Positions 6,901 to 13,239 of a DNA stretch of 17,719 nt are shown piece after piece (positions within the stretch are counted from its first letter, which is position 1; every line of letters begins with the position of its first letter). A program made the translations under genes and the position numbers. Below the pieces are notes generated by a model. It did not search any database. It saw nothing but the letters and a program-made list of their open reading frames with translations, and was not told the origin of the DNA. The stretch comes from an uncultured Rubrobacteraceae bacterium (lineage in GTDB: Bacteria > Actinomycetota > Rubrobacteria > Rubrobacterales > Rubrobacteraceae). The stretch lies in the NCBI GenBank assembly GCA_902805985.1, contig CADCUW010000184.1, positions 1 to 17,719 on the forward strand, in the 5' to 3' direction.

Positions 6901-6930
6901 TTGCCTAGAAGCCTAGAACCTCAGAACCTA
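6901..6930 (-). repeat. Heptad repeat starting at a stop codon, copy 2 (inverted)
   Basis: Read on the - strand it starts at the TAG stop of the SDR gene: GTAGGTTCTGAGGTTCTAGG and onward, with AGG steps of 8, 7 and 8. It pairs with copy 1 (16 perfect bases, 6908-6923 with 6765-6780), enclosing about 127 bases that include the operon terminator. Confidence 0.8.
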
Positions 6931-7710
6931 CTCTTTCAACGCTTCGAGTTGCTCCAGGCGGATCACGTGCCCGTTGAGGCGGGCAGCCTCAGGCGCGCAG
7001 AGGTAGCTTATTAGCTCCGCGGGCTCTTCGGGGGGGCGGAGCATGCCGAAGTCGCGGTAGCCGTGGAACATGCGGTGGAGTTGCTTGCCGATGAGGTCAG
7101 GGCCGAACGCGCGGGACTCTTCCTGCATCTTCGTGTCGATCACGCCGGGGTAGACGCCGGTGACGGCGACGTTGTGGGCCTCCCCTTCGAGGGCGAGGAC
7201 GCGGGTGAGCTGGTCGAGGGCGGCTTTGGAGGCGCCGTAGGCGGCCATGCCGGCCATCGGGTGGCGGGCGGCGGCGCTCGAGACATTGACGATGCGTCCC
7301 CAGTCGCCCGAGATCATGTGCGGCATCGCCTCCCTGGCGCAGAGAAAGGCCCCCGTCACGTTCACGTCGAAGACCCGGCGCCAGCTGGAGAGTTCGGTCT
7401 GGGCGACCGGCAGGGGGACGCCGGGCGTTCCGGCGTTGTTGACGAGGATGTCTACGGGTCCGAAGGCCGCGCGGGTCATCTCGAAGGCCGCGGCGACGGA
7501 CCCCTCATCGGTGACGTCGAGGGGTACGGAGATGGCCCTGCCGCCGACGGCCTCTATGCCGCGCGCCACCGCCTCCACCTCGGCCTCTGTGCGGGCGGCG
7601 ACGGCAACGGCGGCGCCGCCGCCCGCGAGGAGGCGGGCGGTCGCCGCGCCGATGCCGCGCCCGCCGCCGGTCACCAGGGCAACGCGGCCCGCGTGTGCTC
7701 TCCCATCCAC
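6928..7710 (-). CDS. SDR family NAD(P)-dependent oxidoreductase
   Basis: 260 residues from the GTG at 7710 (a GTG at 7719 is in frame but overlaps the likely -10 box). Classical short-chain dehydrogenase/reductase: nucleotide-binding TGGGRGIG at residues 14-21, acidic LDVTD after strand beta-3, NNAG, a catalytic Ser in VNVSS, and Y-x3-K in YGASK. AART after beta-2 suggests NADP preference. The substrate is not evident; the C-terminal substrate loop (PGVIDTKMQEESRAFG) is not diagnostic. It is divergent from the LON-domain gene and convergent with the respiratory operon. The predicted -10 (TATAGT) ends 8 bases before the GTG, so the mRNA may be leaderless; no Shine-Dalgarno sequence is seen. 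Confidence 0.9.
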   Translation of the reverse strand: MDGRAHAGRVALVTGGGRGIGAATARLLAGGGAAVAVAARTEAEVEAVARGIEAVGGRAISVPLDVTDEGSVAAAFEMTRAAFGPVDILVNNAGTPGVPLPVAQTELSSWRRVFDVNVTGAFLCAREAMPHMISGDWGRIVNVSSAAARHPMAGMAAYGASKAALDQLTRVLALEGEAHNVAVTGVYPGVIDTKMQEESRAFGPDLIGKQLHRMFHGYRDFGMLRPPEEPAELISYLCAPEAARLNGHVIRLEQLEALKE

Positions 7711-7717
7711 GCGTAAC

Positions 7718-7723
7718 ACTATA
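7718..7723 (-). promoter_or_regulatory. Candidate -10 box of the SDR gene (TATAGT)
   Basis: TATAGT on the - strand, ending 8 bases before the GTG at 7710. This predicts a transcription start at or next to the start codon. No clear -35 is seen. Confidence 0.45.
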
Positions 7724-7747
7724 CCCGGCCCCGGAACCCGGCGTTGA

Positions 7748-7753
7748 TATAGA
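7748..7753 (+). promoter_or_regulatory. Candidate -10 box of the LON-domain gene (TATAGA)
   Basis: TATAGA on the + strand, about 31 bases before the TTG start, with a good AAGGAG ribosome binding site (7772-7777) in the leader. It lies back to back with the SDR -10 only 24 bases away, in a short divergent promoter region. Confidence 0.45.
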
Positions 7754-7784
7754 ATCCCCCTCAGCTAGCGTAAGGAGCCCGACC

Positions 7785-8420
7785 TTGTCCGACATACCGC
7801 TCTTCCCCCTGAACGTCGTGCTGATGCCGGGGGCCCCGCTGCCGCTGCACATCTTCGAGGACCGCTACAAGCAGATGGTCGACGAGTGCCTCCAGCAGGA
7901 GAGCGAGTTCGGGATGGTCTTCGCCGACGAGTCCGGCACCCGCAAGGTCGGCTGCACGGCCAAGATAGTCGAGCTCGTCGAGCGCTACGACGACGGGCGG
8001 ATGCTGATCCTGGTGGAAGGCTCCCGCCGCTTCAGGCTCAACAACGTGCTCACCGGCAAGCCCTACTACGTCGGGGAGATCGAGTTCTTCGAAGAGGAGC
8101 CGGAGGAGCCGGACGTCCAGGCTCTGGCCGAGGAGTGCATAGCGCTCCTGGAGCGGGTGGTCGAAGCCGCAACCGAAGGCTCCGTCGGCATCGAGATAGA
8201 GCCGCCCTACCGCAACCTCTCTTTCGCCATCGCCGGCCGCGTCGAGTTCGAGGTCGAGACGCGCCAGCAGATCCTGGAGCTAACCTCGGAGAGGGAGCGC
8301 CTCGAGAAGGTAAAGGAACTCCTCACCTCCGCCGCCGAGCGCCTGGAGCGCGAGCGCCAGGCCCGCGAGAAGGCCCAGACAAACGGCCACCTCCGCGACG
8401 ACTGGAGACCGGGTACGTAG
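7785..8420 (+). CDS. LON substrate-binding (N-terminal) domain protein
   Basis: 211 residues. The TTG start is chosen over upstream in-frame codons because AAGGAG lies 7 bases before it and the family begins with IPLFPLNVVLMPGAPLPLHIFEDRYKQM, seen here (quoted in part: IPLFPLNVVLMPG). It has the stand-alone PUA-like LON N-terminal domain followed by a helical, charged C-terminus (LTSERERLEKVKELLTSAAE) that could form a coiled coil. There is no AAA+ or protease domain, so this is not Lon protease itself. Stand-alone LON-domain proteins are widespread; their biochemical role is poorly defined, with peptide or substrate binding inferred from the domain. The stop codon TAG begins a heptad repeat tract. 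Confidence 0.9.
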   Translation: MSDIPLFPLNVVLMPGAPLPLHIFEDRYKQMVDECLQQESEFGMVFADESGTRKVGCTAKIVELVERYDDGRMLILVEGSRRFRLNNVLTGKPYYVGEIEFFEEEPEEPDVQALAEECIALLERVVEAATEGSVGIEIEPPYRNLSFAIAGRVEFEVETRQQILELTSERERLEKVKELLTSAAERLERERQAREKAQTNGHLRDDWRPGT

Positions 8421-8445
8421 GTTTCAAGGCTCTAGGCATCAGGTC
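8417..8445 (+). repeat. Heptad repeat starting at a stop codon, copy 3
   Basis: AGG at 8419, 8427, 8434 and 8441 (steps 8,7,7), beginning with the TAG stop of the LON-domain gene. Aligned without gaps to 6757-6784 it matches at 21 of 28 positions, including CTAGGC and TCAGGT. Confidence 0.7.
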
Positions 8446-8546
8446 CGCGGTTTTCGGCACGTAGGCGCGGGGAGCGTGTCACCAGGTTGACGTTTAAGGC
8501 CCTCTCGTCGTGGCAGCGCGGACTCTCCACAAGAAGAAGGGTGGTT

Positions 8547-8585
8547 GCCTCAAACCTAATACCTCAATACCTAGAACCTCTACTA
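8547..8585 (-). repeat. Heptad repeat next to a stop codon, copy 4 (inverted)
   Basis: Read on the - strand from the TAG stop of the MscS gene: AGAGGTTCTAGGTATTGAGG, then TATTAGGTTTGAGG. AGG triplets recur every 7 or 8 bases. It faces copy 3 across about 100 bases, mirroring the arrangement at 6757-6930. Confidence 0.7.
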
Positions 8586-9626
8586 CAGCTTCCTGTCCGC
8601 CTCTGTCGGCAGGTTCCGCTCGGCTTCTTGCGGCAGGAGGTCCCTGACCTTTCTCAAGTTCGTCTGGTCTATCTTGTAGACGAGGGGTTCGGCGGCGAGG
8701 GACTCCTCGCCGGCGGCGGCTTTTATGCGTTGGATCAGATGCTCCTCGACCAGCCAGGCCATCGAGGGTAGGACGCCGGCGACGATGCGCAGGCGGACGC
8801 GGCCGTCGTCGGTCTCGTTGCGCTCGGCCAGGCGGGGCGGGTTCAGGTAGAGCTCCTTCGCCTCGTCCAGAGCTTTGAGCACGTTCTCGGCGGCCTCGGC
8901 GCCGGAGAGCTGGACCTCGACGTTGAAGCGCTGGCGGCCCGAAACGTAGTTCGTCACGCCCTGTATCGCGCCGTTCGGTATGTAGCTCACCTCGCCGGAG
9001 AGCGAGCGAACCTTCGTCATCCGTAAGCCCACCTCCTCCACGATCCCGGTAACGCTCTGCGGGGGGCTCAACTCGATAAAGTCCCCAACCGCGTACTGAC
9101 CCTCAAAGACGATGGAGAGGCCCGCGATCACGTCGCGCAAGAGGCTCTGCGCGCCGAAACCCAGGATGGCGGCCAGCACCGTCGCGCCCGTGGCGGCCGG
9201 GATCGGGTCATTGAGGAAGATGCTCACGACCAGGAGCGCGACGACGATCAAGATCACGTACCGCAGCGCCGTGCGCACGAGGGTTATGGCGGTGTCGCGG
9301 CGTTTGATCCTGGCGACCGACTCCTCGTCGAGCGGCTCATCCCTGCGACGATTTCGCCAACGCAGCACCCGCGGCACGCCGTAGATGAGCGTCCGGTAGA
9401 AGACTACCCCCAAAGCCACCACGAGGGCCGCGACGATGAGCTTGGCTATGGTCTCCGGGCTGATTATGGCGTCGCGGGCGCCCTCGAAGAAGGCTCCGAC
9501 CTCATCGAGGAACGTCTGCGTCTGACTGCCGGTCTCGCTCAGACTCTCGGTCGCCGCGTCCGCGGCGCCTCCTATGCCGCCGGTGGTCTCTTCTTCCTGT
9601 ATGAGCGCGAGGAACACGCCACGCAT
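8583..9626 (-). CDS. mscS: Small-conductance mechanosensitive channel (MscS family)
   Basis: 347 residues, ATG start. A polar N-terminal segment of about 50 residues precedes TM1 (IAKLIVAALVVALGVVFY). TM2 is YVILIVVALLVVSIFL. The Gly/Ala-rich pore helix TM3 reads GATVLAAILGFGAQSLLRDV, followed by the signature GLSIVFEGQYAVGDFIEL of the MscS beta domain. The soluble C-terminal vestibule domain includes VRSLSGEVSYIPNGAI. It would act as an inner-membrane tension-gated valve releasing solutes on hypo-osmotic shock. It is longer than E. coli MscS (286) mainly at the two ends. Its stop codon lies inside the heptad repeat tract, convergent with the LON-domain gene. Confidence 0.92.
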   Translation of the reverse strand: MRGVFLALIQEEETTGGIGGAADAATESLSETGSQTQTFLDEVGAFFEGARDAIISPETIAKLIVAALVVALGVVFYRTLIYGVPRVLRWRNRRRDEPLDEESVARIKRRDTAITLVRTALRYVILIVVALLVVSIFLNDPIPAATGATVLAAILGFGAQSLLRDVIAGLSIVFEGQYAVGDFIELSPPQSVTGIVEEVGLRMTKVRSLSGEVSYIPNGAIQGVTNYVSGRQRFNVEVQLSGAEAAENVLKALDEAKELYLNPPRLAERNETDDGRVRLRIVAGVLPSMAWLVEEHLIQRIKAAAGEESLAAEPLVYKIDQTNLRKVRDLLPQEAERNLPTEADRKL

Positions 9627-9683
9627 TTAAGTACCCCATGGTCCCGGCTTCAAGCCGAACCCCGCGATCCACCCCGTTATGAC

Positions 9684-9715
9684 GCCCCGCCAGGCGGGCT
9701 GCCGTGTGGCGGGGC
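9684..9715. promoter_or_regulatory. Strong hairpin GCCCCGCCA / TGGCGGGGC in the MscS upstream gap
   Basis: 9-bp perfect stem (9684-9692 with 9707-9715) and a 14-base loop, with no T-run on either side. It lies about 60 bases upstream of the MscS start. It could be a leader structure or an operator; function unknown. Confidence 0.4.
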
Positions 9716-9726
9716 CTGCATATCGA

Positions 9727-9760
9727 CCGGAAGTATGACGATGGCGAGCCGGAAGTATGA
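9727..9760. repeat. Direct repeat CCGGAAGTATGA x2, 22 bases apart
   Basis: Two perfect 12-base copies at 9727-9738 and 9749-9760. The 22-base centre-to-centre distance is about two helical turns, so both copies face the same side of the DNA. They lie 34 bases before a TATACA (9794-9799) that could be a -10 for the downstream ORF. This fits paired binding sites for an activator or repressor; it is not a proven operator. Confidence 0.5.
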
Positions 9761-9815
9761 TTGTCGCGGCGGGGCGTTTCCTCCGGGGTGGCCTATACAT
9801 TAAACTGCGCCCATC

Positions 9816-10190
9816 TTGGCTGGTCTAGAGGGACAACTCTCCGGCGTTCGGTGGTGGCGAGTGCTAGTGCTGGGCGCGGTCGCCGCGGCCTCGCCGGTCG
9901 CCCTGATGTACCTGTTCGTCAACCTGTACGCCGCCGGGATCTCCGTGTACTTCGGGGGAGATCTGGGCCAGACGCGGCTGCGCGAGGATTTCCTTCAACC
10001 CTTCGCGGATTTCATGGCGAGGGGGGGAGGCCTGCCCGCGCTGTACGCGGCTCTGACCGGCGCACGGGCGCAGAATAGGCAGAGCATAGTCAGCGACGCG
10101 AATGTCATGCCCAGCAGGCGCAATGCTTCCTCCCCGGTACGGCCGCGCGCGTTTCGGCGGTATCTCGAAGACTTCCCGCGGGGCCTATAG
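9816..10190 (+). CDS. Hypothetical small membrane protein (doubtful)
   Basis: 124 codons from a TTG, no good ribosome binding site. One clear TM segment (RVLVLGAVAAASPVALMYLFVNLYAAG), then an amphipathic stretch with LREDFLQPFADFMARGGGLP. From about residue 85 (GARAQNRQSIVSDANV) the sequence loses membrane character and looks non-native. This may be the truncated and frameshifted N-terminus of a longer membrane protein, or spurious. It is convergent with the D-Ala-D-Ala ligase gene, 19 bases away. I do not recognise the family. Confidence 0.35.
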   Translation: MAGLEGQLSGVRWWRVLVLGAVAAASPVALMYLFVNLYAAGISVYFGGDLGQTRLREDFLQPFADFMARGGGLPALYAALTGARAQNRQSIVSDANVMPSRRNASSPVRPRAFRRYLEDFPRGL

Positions 10191-10209
10191 CGTCTCGCAC
10201 CCGACGACG

Positions 10210-11265
10210 CTACCCGTGGCGTTCGAGGGCGAGGGAGATCAGGCGCTCGATGAGGTCCTCGTAGGGGAGGCCGCTTGCGGCCCAGAGCTCGGCGTAGACG
10301 CTCGTGGGGGTGAAGCCCGGGATGGTGTTGATCTCGTTGAGGAGCAACCTGTCGGTGCCGCGCTCCAGGAAGAAGTCAACCCGCGCCATGCCGGCGGCGT
10401 CCACGGCCTCGAAGGCGGCGCGGGCCACGCGGCGCACCTCATCGGCGGTCTCCGCCGGGATCTTCGCCGGGACGCCAAGCTCCATGCCGCCCTCGACGTA
10501 CTTGGCCTCGTAGTCGTAGAAGCCGTCGCCCTGAAGGAAGATCTCCCCCGGAGCGGAGACGTCCGGGTCTTCGTTGCCCAGAACCGAGACCTCGATCTCC
10601 CGCGCGTCGACACCCCTCTCGACGATGACGCGCCGGTCGAGCTCCGCCGCCGCGTGGAGGGCCGCGCGCAGGCTCTCGGCGTCCACGGCTTTCCCGATGC
10701 CGACGCTGGAGCCGAGGTTCGCCGGCTTGACGAAGCACGGGTAGCCTAAAGCGCCTTCGATCTCGCGAATCTGCGCCTCGGGTTCGGCCCTCCACTCCTT
10801 GCGGGTGAGGCCGACCCACTCGATTTGTGGGAGGCCGTGGTGGGCGAAGACTTTTTTCATGGTGATCTTGTCCATCCCGACGGCGCTTGCGAGCACCCCG
10901 CTGCCGACGTAAGGCACGCCGGCCAGCTCCAGCATGCCCTGGATGGTCCCGTCCTCACCGTAGGGGCCGTGCAGGACGGGGAAGACGACGTCCACGGAGC
11001 CGAGGTTGGCGGGGAGCTTCTCCCCGGCGGCGGCCGGCGGGCCGGAGACTTCGAGGGTGGAGCCGTCGGGAAGCTGCTTGTGCCCGGATTCGAGCTCGCG
11101 CATGGGATCGCCAGAGGAGATCCAACGCCCCGAGCGCGTTATGCCCACCGGCACGACCTCGTGGCGCCCGCCCCTCTTGAGCGCCACGGTTATGGCGCGG
11201 GCTGACGCTAGAGAGACCTCGTGCTCCCCGCTGCGCCCCCCGAAGACGACCATCACCCGTGCCAA
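10210..11265 (-). CDS. ddl: D-alanine--D-alanine ligase
   Basis: 351 residues from the TTG at 11265, which follows AGAGGAGG by four bases. A GTG at 11289 (8 residues longer) is possible but lies before that ribosome binding site. ATP-grasp enzyme joining two D-alanines for peptidoglycan precursor synthesis in the cytoplasm. Visible motifs: VFGGRSGEHEVSLASA at the N-terminus (substrate Glu), HGPYGEDGTIQG, the ATP-grasp segments PCFVKPANLGSSVGIGK and EIEVSVLG, and the metal/ATP site LLNEINTIPGFTPTSVY near the C-terminus. These are the Ddl hallmarks; length is normal. It is last in a - strand run that begins at apgM. Confidence 0.95.
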   Translation of the reverse strand: MARVMVVFGGRSGEHEVSLASARAITVALKRGGRHEVVPVGITRSGRWISSGDPMRELESGHKQLPDGSTLEVSGPPAAAGEKLPANLGSVDVVFPVLHGPYGEDGTIQGMLELAGVPYVGSGVLASAVGMDKITMKKVFAHHGLPQIEWVGLTRKEWRAEPEAQIREIEGALGYPCFVKPANLGSSVGIGKAVDAESLRAALHAAAELDRRVIVERGVDAREIEVSVLGNEDPDVSAPGEIFLQGDGFYDYEAKYVEGGMELGVPAKIPAETADEVRRVARAAFEAVDAAGMARVDFFLERGTDRLLLNEINTIPGFTPTSVYAELWAASGLPYEDLIERLISLALERHG

Positions 11266-11336
11266 TACGCCTCCTCTGCTCTCTCCCACGGACCCGACGA
11301 CGAGGGCCTCATCCTAGCAGAGGTCCGGAGAGCGGT

Positions 11337-11906
11337 TTACCGGCCTTCGGGCTGGAGCCCTAAGGCGTCTGCCCGCTCCCGGAGCGCGCCCGCCACGAAC
11401 TCTATGTGCTCGTTGAGGTCGACCCCGAGGTCCTCGGCCCCCCGCACGATGTCCTCGCGGTTGACGGCGGCGGCGAAGCTCTTCTGCTTCATCTTCTTGC
11501 GCACGCTCTTGGCCTTCATGCCCTCGAGCCTCTCGGGCCTCATGAGCGCGCACGCCACGACGAACCCGGAGAGCTCGTCCACGGCGTAGAGCGTCCTCGA
11601 CATGGGCGTATCGCGCGGCGTGTCCAGGTAGTCAGCGTGCCCCTCTATGGCGTGGAGCACGTCCTCCGGGTAGCCCCGCCTCCTGAGCTCCGCCACCCCG
11701 ACCAGCGGGTGCTCCTCGGGCGTAGGGTGCTTCTCGTAGTCCATGTCGTGCAGGAGGCCCGTAGCACCCCACTTCTCCTCGTCCTCCCCGAACCGGCGCG
11801 CGTAGGCCCGCATCGCGGCCTCGACGGCGAGCATGTGCTTGCGCAAGCTATCGCCCTCGGTCCACTCGCACATCAGGTTCCAGGCGTCGTCACGGTCTAT
11901 GGTCAT
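11337..11906 (-). CDS. HD-domain hydrolase
   Basis: 189 residues, ATG start with AGAGGAG three bases upstream. Metal-dependent HD domain with H24 (LRKHMLAVE), the H53-D54 doublet in TGLLHDMDYEKHP, and downstream His/Asp residues in HAIEGHADYLDTP and AVDELSGFVVACAL. This is the pattern of stand-alone HD phosphohydrolases of about 190 residues that are widespread in bacteria. The substrate is unknown. A TAGAAT at 11944-11949 on the - strand is a possible -10. The gap of 71 bases to ddl allows cotranscription. Confidence 0.88.
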   Translation of the reverse strand: MTIDRDDAWNLMCEWTEGDSLRKHMLAVEAAMRAYARRFGEDEEKWGATGLLHDMDYEKHPTPEEHPLVGVAELRRRGYPEDVLHAIEGHADYLDTPRDTPMSRTLYAVDELSGFVVACALMRPERLEGMKAKSVRKKMKQKSFAAAVNREDIVRGAEDLGVDLNEHIEFVAGALRERADALGLQPEGR

Positions 11907-11943
11907 ACGCTCCTCTTCGCGCGGTTTTCATCAACGGCCGCCT

Positions 11944-11949
11944 ATTCTA
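11944..11949 (-). promoter_or_regulatory. Candidate -10 (TAGAAT) of the HD-domain gene
   Basis: TAGAAT on the - strand in an AT-poor context, about 38 bases before the ATG. No convincing -35. Confidence 0.35.
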
Positions 11950-11982
11950 CCGACCGTTGCCGCGCGGGAGAGGCCGGTAGCG

Positions 11983-12477
11983 CTAGCCACTGTGGGAGAT
12001 GTTTATGATGCCCCGCGGGGAGTTGGTCTGCTGGACGGAGCGGGTCGTGTCGCCGGCTATGAGGATGATCCTGAGCACCCCCCGGCCTTCGTCGCGCTTC
12101 TGTATGCGGCACGATAGTTGCCTCTCGCCGGGGTCGAAGGTGAATCGCTTGGGGACCCGGCCGTCCAGCACGTTCTGCTCGTCGCCGACCGAGCAGAGGC
12201 CCGAGAATGTGGTCTTCGGGCCGCCCTCCAGCCGCAGCACGACCTCAGGCTGCCCGCCGGGCTCCTCGCCGAGGGTTATCTTGGGCGGGCCTTGCGCCGT
12301 GGTCTCGGGGTCTGGCGTGGAGGACCCGGTCTCCCCCCGGGGCTCCGGTTCGTCTCTCGGAGCGTCGGGTCCCTGCCCGGTCTCCCCGGAGCAGGCCCCG
12401 AGGAGGAGCACGAGCGCGACCAGCAACGCCGCGGCGCACGCCACGGATGGTCTCCTAGCGTCGGAGAAGTCTCTCAC
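11983..12477 (-). CDS. Hypothetical lipoprotein
   Basis: 164 residues from a GTG. The signal peptide RRPSVACAAALLVALVLLLG is followed by the lipobox L-G-A-C29, predicting lipid attachment and display on the outer face of the membrane. Residues about 30-60 form a Pro/Glu/Thr-rich linker (GPDAPRDEPEPRGETGSST). The C-terminal ~100 residues form a predicted beta-rich domain with two Cys (SGLCSVG, LSCRIQ) that could form a disulfide. No family recognised. The open frame extends far upstream on the same strand but overlaps the glycosylase gene; the signal peptide fixes the start. A TAAAAT -10 ends 8 bases before the GTG, so the mRNA may be leaderless. Confidence 0.8.
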   Translation of the reverse strand: MRDFSDARRPSVACAAALLVALVLLLGACSGETGQGPDAPRDEPEPRGETGSSTPDPETTAQGPPKITLGEEPGGQPEVVLRLEGGPKTTFSGLCSVGDEQNVLDGRVPKRFTFDPGERQLSCRIQKRDEGRGVLRIILIAGDTTRSVQQTNSPRGIINISHSG

Positions 12478-12485
12478 GGACGTGT

Positions 12486-12491
12486 ATTTTA
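12486..12491 (-). promoter_or_regulatory. Candidate -10 (TAAAAT) of the lipoprotein gene
   Basis: TAAAAT within GGATAAAATACACG, 8 bases before the GTG start, in the 23-base gap after the glycosylase stop. It predicts a leaderless or near-leaderless transcript. Confidence 0.45.
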
Positions 12492-12500
12492 TCCGACTGG

Positions 12501-13208
12501 TCAGGCGTGTTCCGGACGCCCCCCGCCGGCGAGCTCCCGCGCCCGGTGCAGCACGGCGTCGAGCATCGGCGGGGTGAGGACGCCGGTGAAGGTGTTCTGC
12601 TGGGAGGGGTGGTAGCAGCCGAGGAGGGTGAGGTCTCCGGCCCGGGCCTCCGCCCCGTGGCCGAACTTCGGCTTCGGCCTGACGTTGCGAAGGCGCAGCG
12701 CGGCGTCCCAGGCGAACGCGCCGAGGCAGACGAGCACCTCGGCCTCGAGAAGGTCCAGCTCGCGGGCGGCGTAGGGGAGGCAGGCGTCGCGCTCGGCGGG
12801 GGTCGGCTTGTTCTGCGGCGGGGCGCAGCGGACGGCCGCCGTGATCCACAACCCAGAGAGGCGCGCGTCGTCCTCTATGGTCCTTGAGAAGGCCTTGTCC
12901 GAGAACCCCGTCCGGTGGAGCCCCCCGAAGAGAAAGTCCCCGGACCGGTCCCCCGTAAAGAACCTGCCCGTTCTGTTCGCCCCGTGCGCCGCCGGCGCGA
13001 GCCCGAAGATTATAACCCTTGCTTCCGGGTCCCCGAACCCCGGCACAGGCCGCCCCCAGTACTCCCAGTCCCTGTAGGCCGCCCGCTTCTCCCTGGCCAC
13101 CCTCTCCCGCCACTCGACCAGCCGGGGGCAGGCGCGGCAGGAAGTCACCTCGCGTTCCAGCAAAGCCAGTTGCCTGCCGGGCGGCACGCTACGGCCTTCG
13201 GCCTTCAC
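12501..13208 (-). CDS. Uracil-DNA glycosylase, family 5 (UDGb type)
   Basis: 235 residues. It removes uracil and related deaminated bases from DNA. Motif 1 is GLAPAAHGANRTGRFFTGD, which is diagnostic of family 5 (UDGb). Motif 2 region HPSQQNTFTG lies near the C-terminus. Cys residues in CRACP near the N-terminus and RCAPPQ...ACLPY in the middle are placed as the [4Fe-4S] ligands of this class. The GTG at 13208 gives the longest product; a GTG seven codons inside (VPPGRQLAL) is the alternative. The first codons lie in a GAAGGCC-type repeat and no ribosome binding site is seen, so the true start is uncertain. It follows apgM by 31 bases. Confidence 0.92.
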   Translation of the reverse strand: MKAEGRSVPPGRQLALLEREVTSCRACPRLVEWRERVAREKRAAYRDWEYWGRPVPGFGDPEARVIIFGLAPAAHGANRTGRFFTGDRSGDFLFGGLHRTGFSDKAFSRTIEDDARLSGLWITAAVRCAPPQNKPTPAERDACLPYAARELDLLEAEVLVCLGAFAWDAALRLRNVRPKPKFGHGAEARAGDLTLLGCYHPSQQNTFTGVLTPPMLDAVLHRARELAGGGRPEHA

Positions 13209-13225
13209 CCGTCAGCACGCCTGCT
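13195..13225 (-). repeat. Copy of the GGCGTGCTGAC / GAAGGCC repeat family
   Basis: On the - strand this segment contains GGCGTGCTGAC followed by GTGAAGGCCGAAGGCCG. The 11-base GGCGTGCTGAC also occurs at about 15644-15654, and the GAAGGCC heptads resemble GAAAGCY at 15612-15625. The copy spans the predicted start of the glycosylase gene. Confidence 0.45.
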
Positions 13226-13239
13226 TCGCCGGCGGGCGC

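Noticed and set aside
6757..6930. CRISPR or phage attachment site as explanation for the heptad tracts
   Set aside because: Units of 7-8 bases without spacers, inverted pairs at gene ends, no cas genes or integrase.
12478..13113. Long 5' extension of the lipoprotein reading frame
   Set aside because: It overlaps the glycosylase gene in another frame. The signal peptide and lipobox place the start at GTG 12477.
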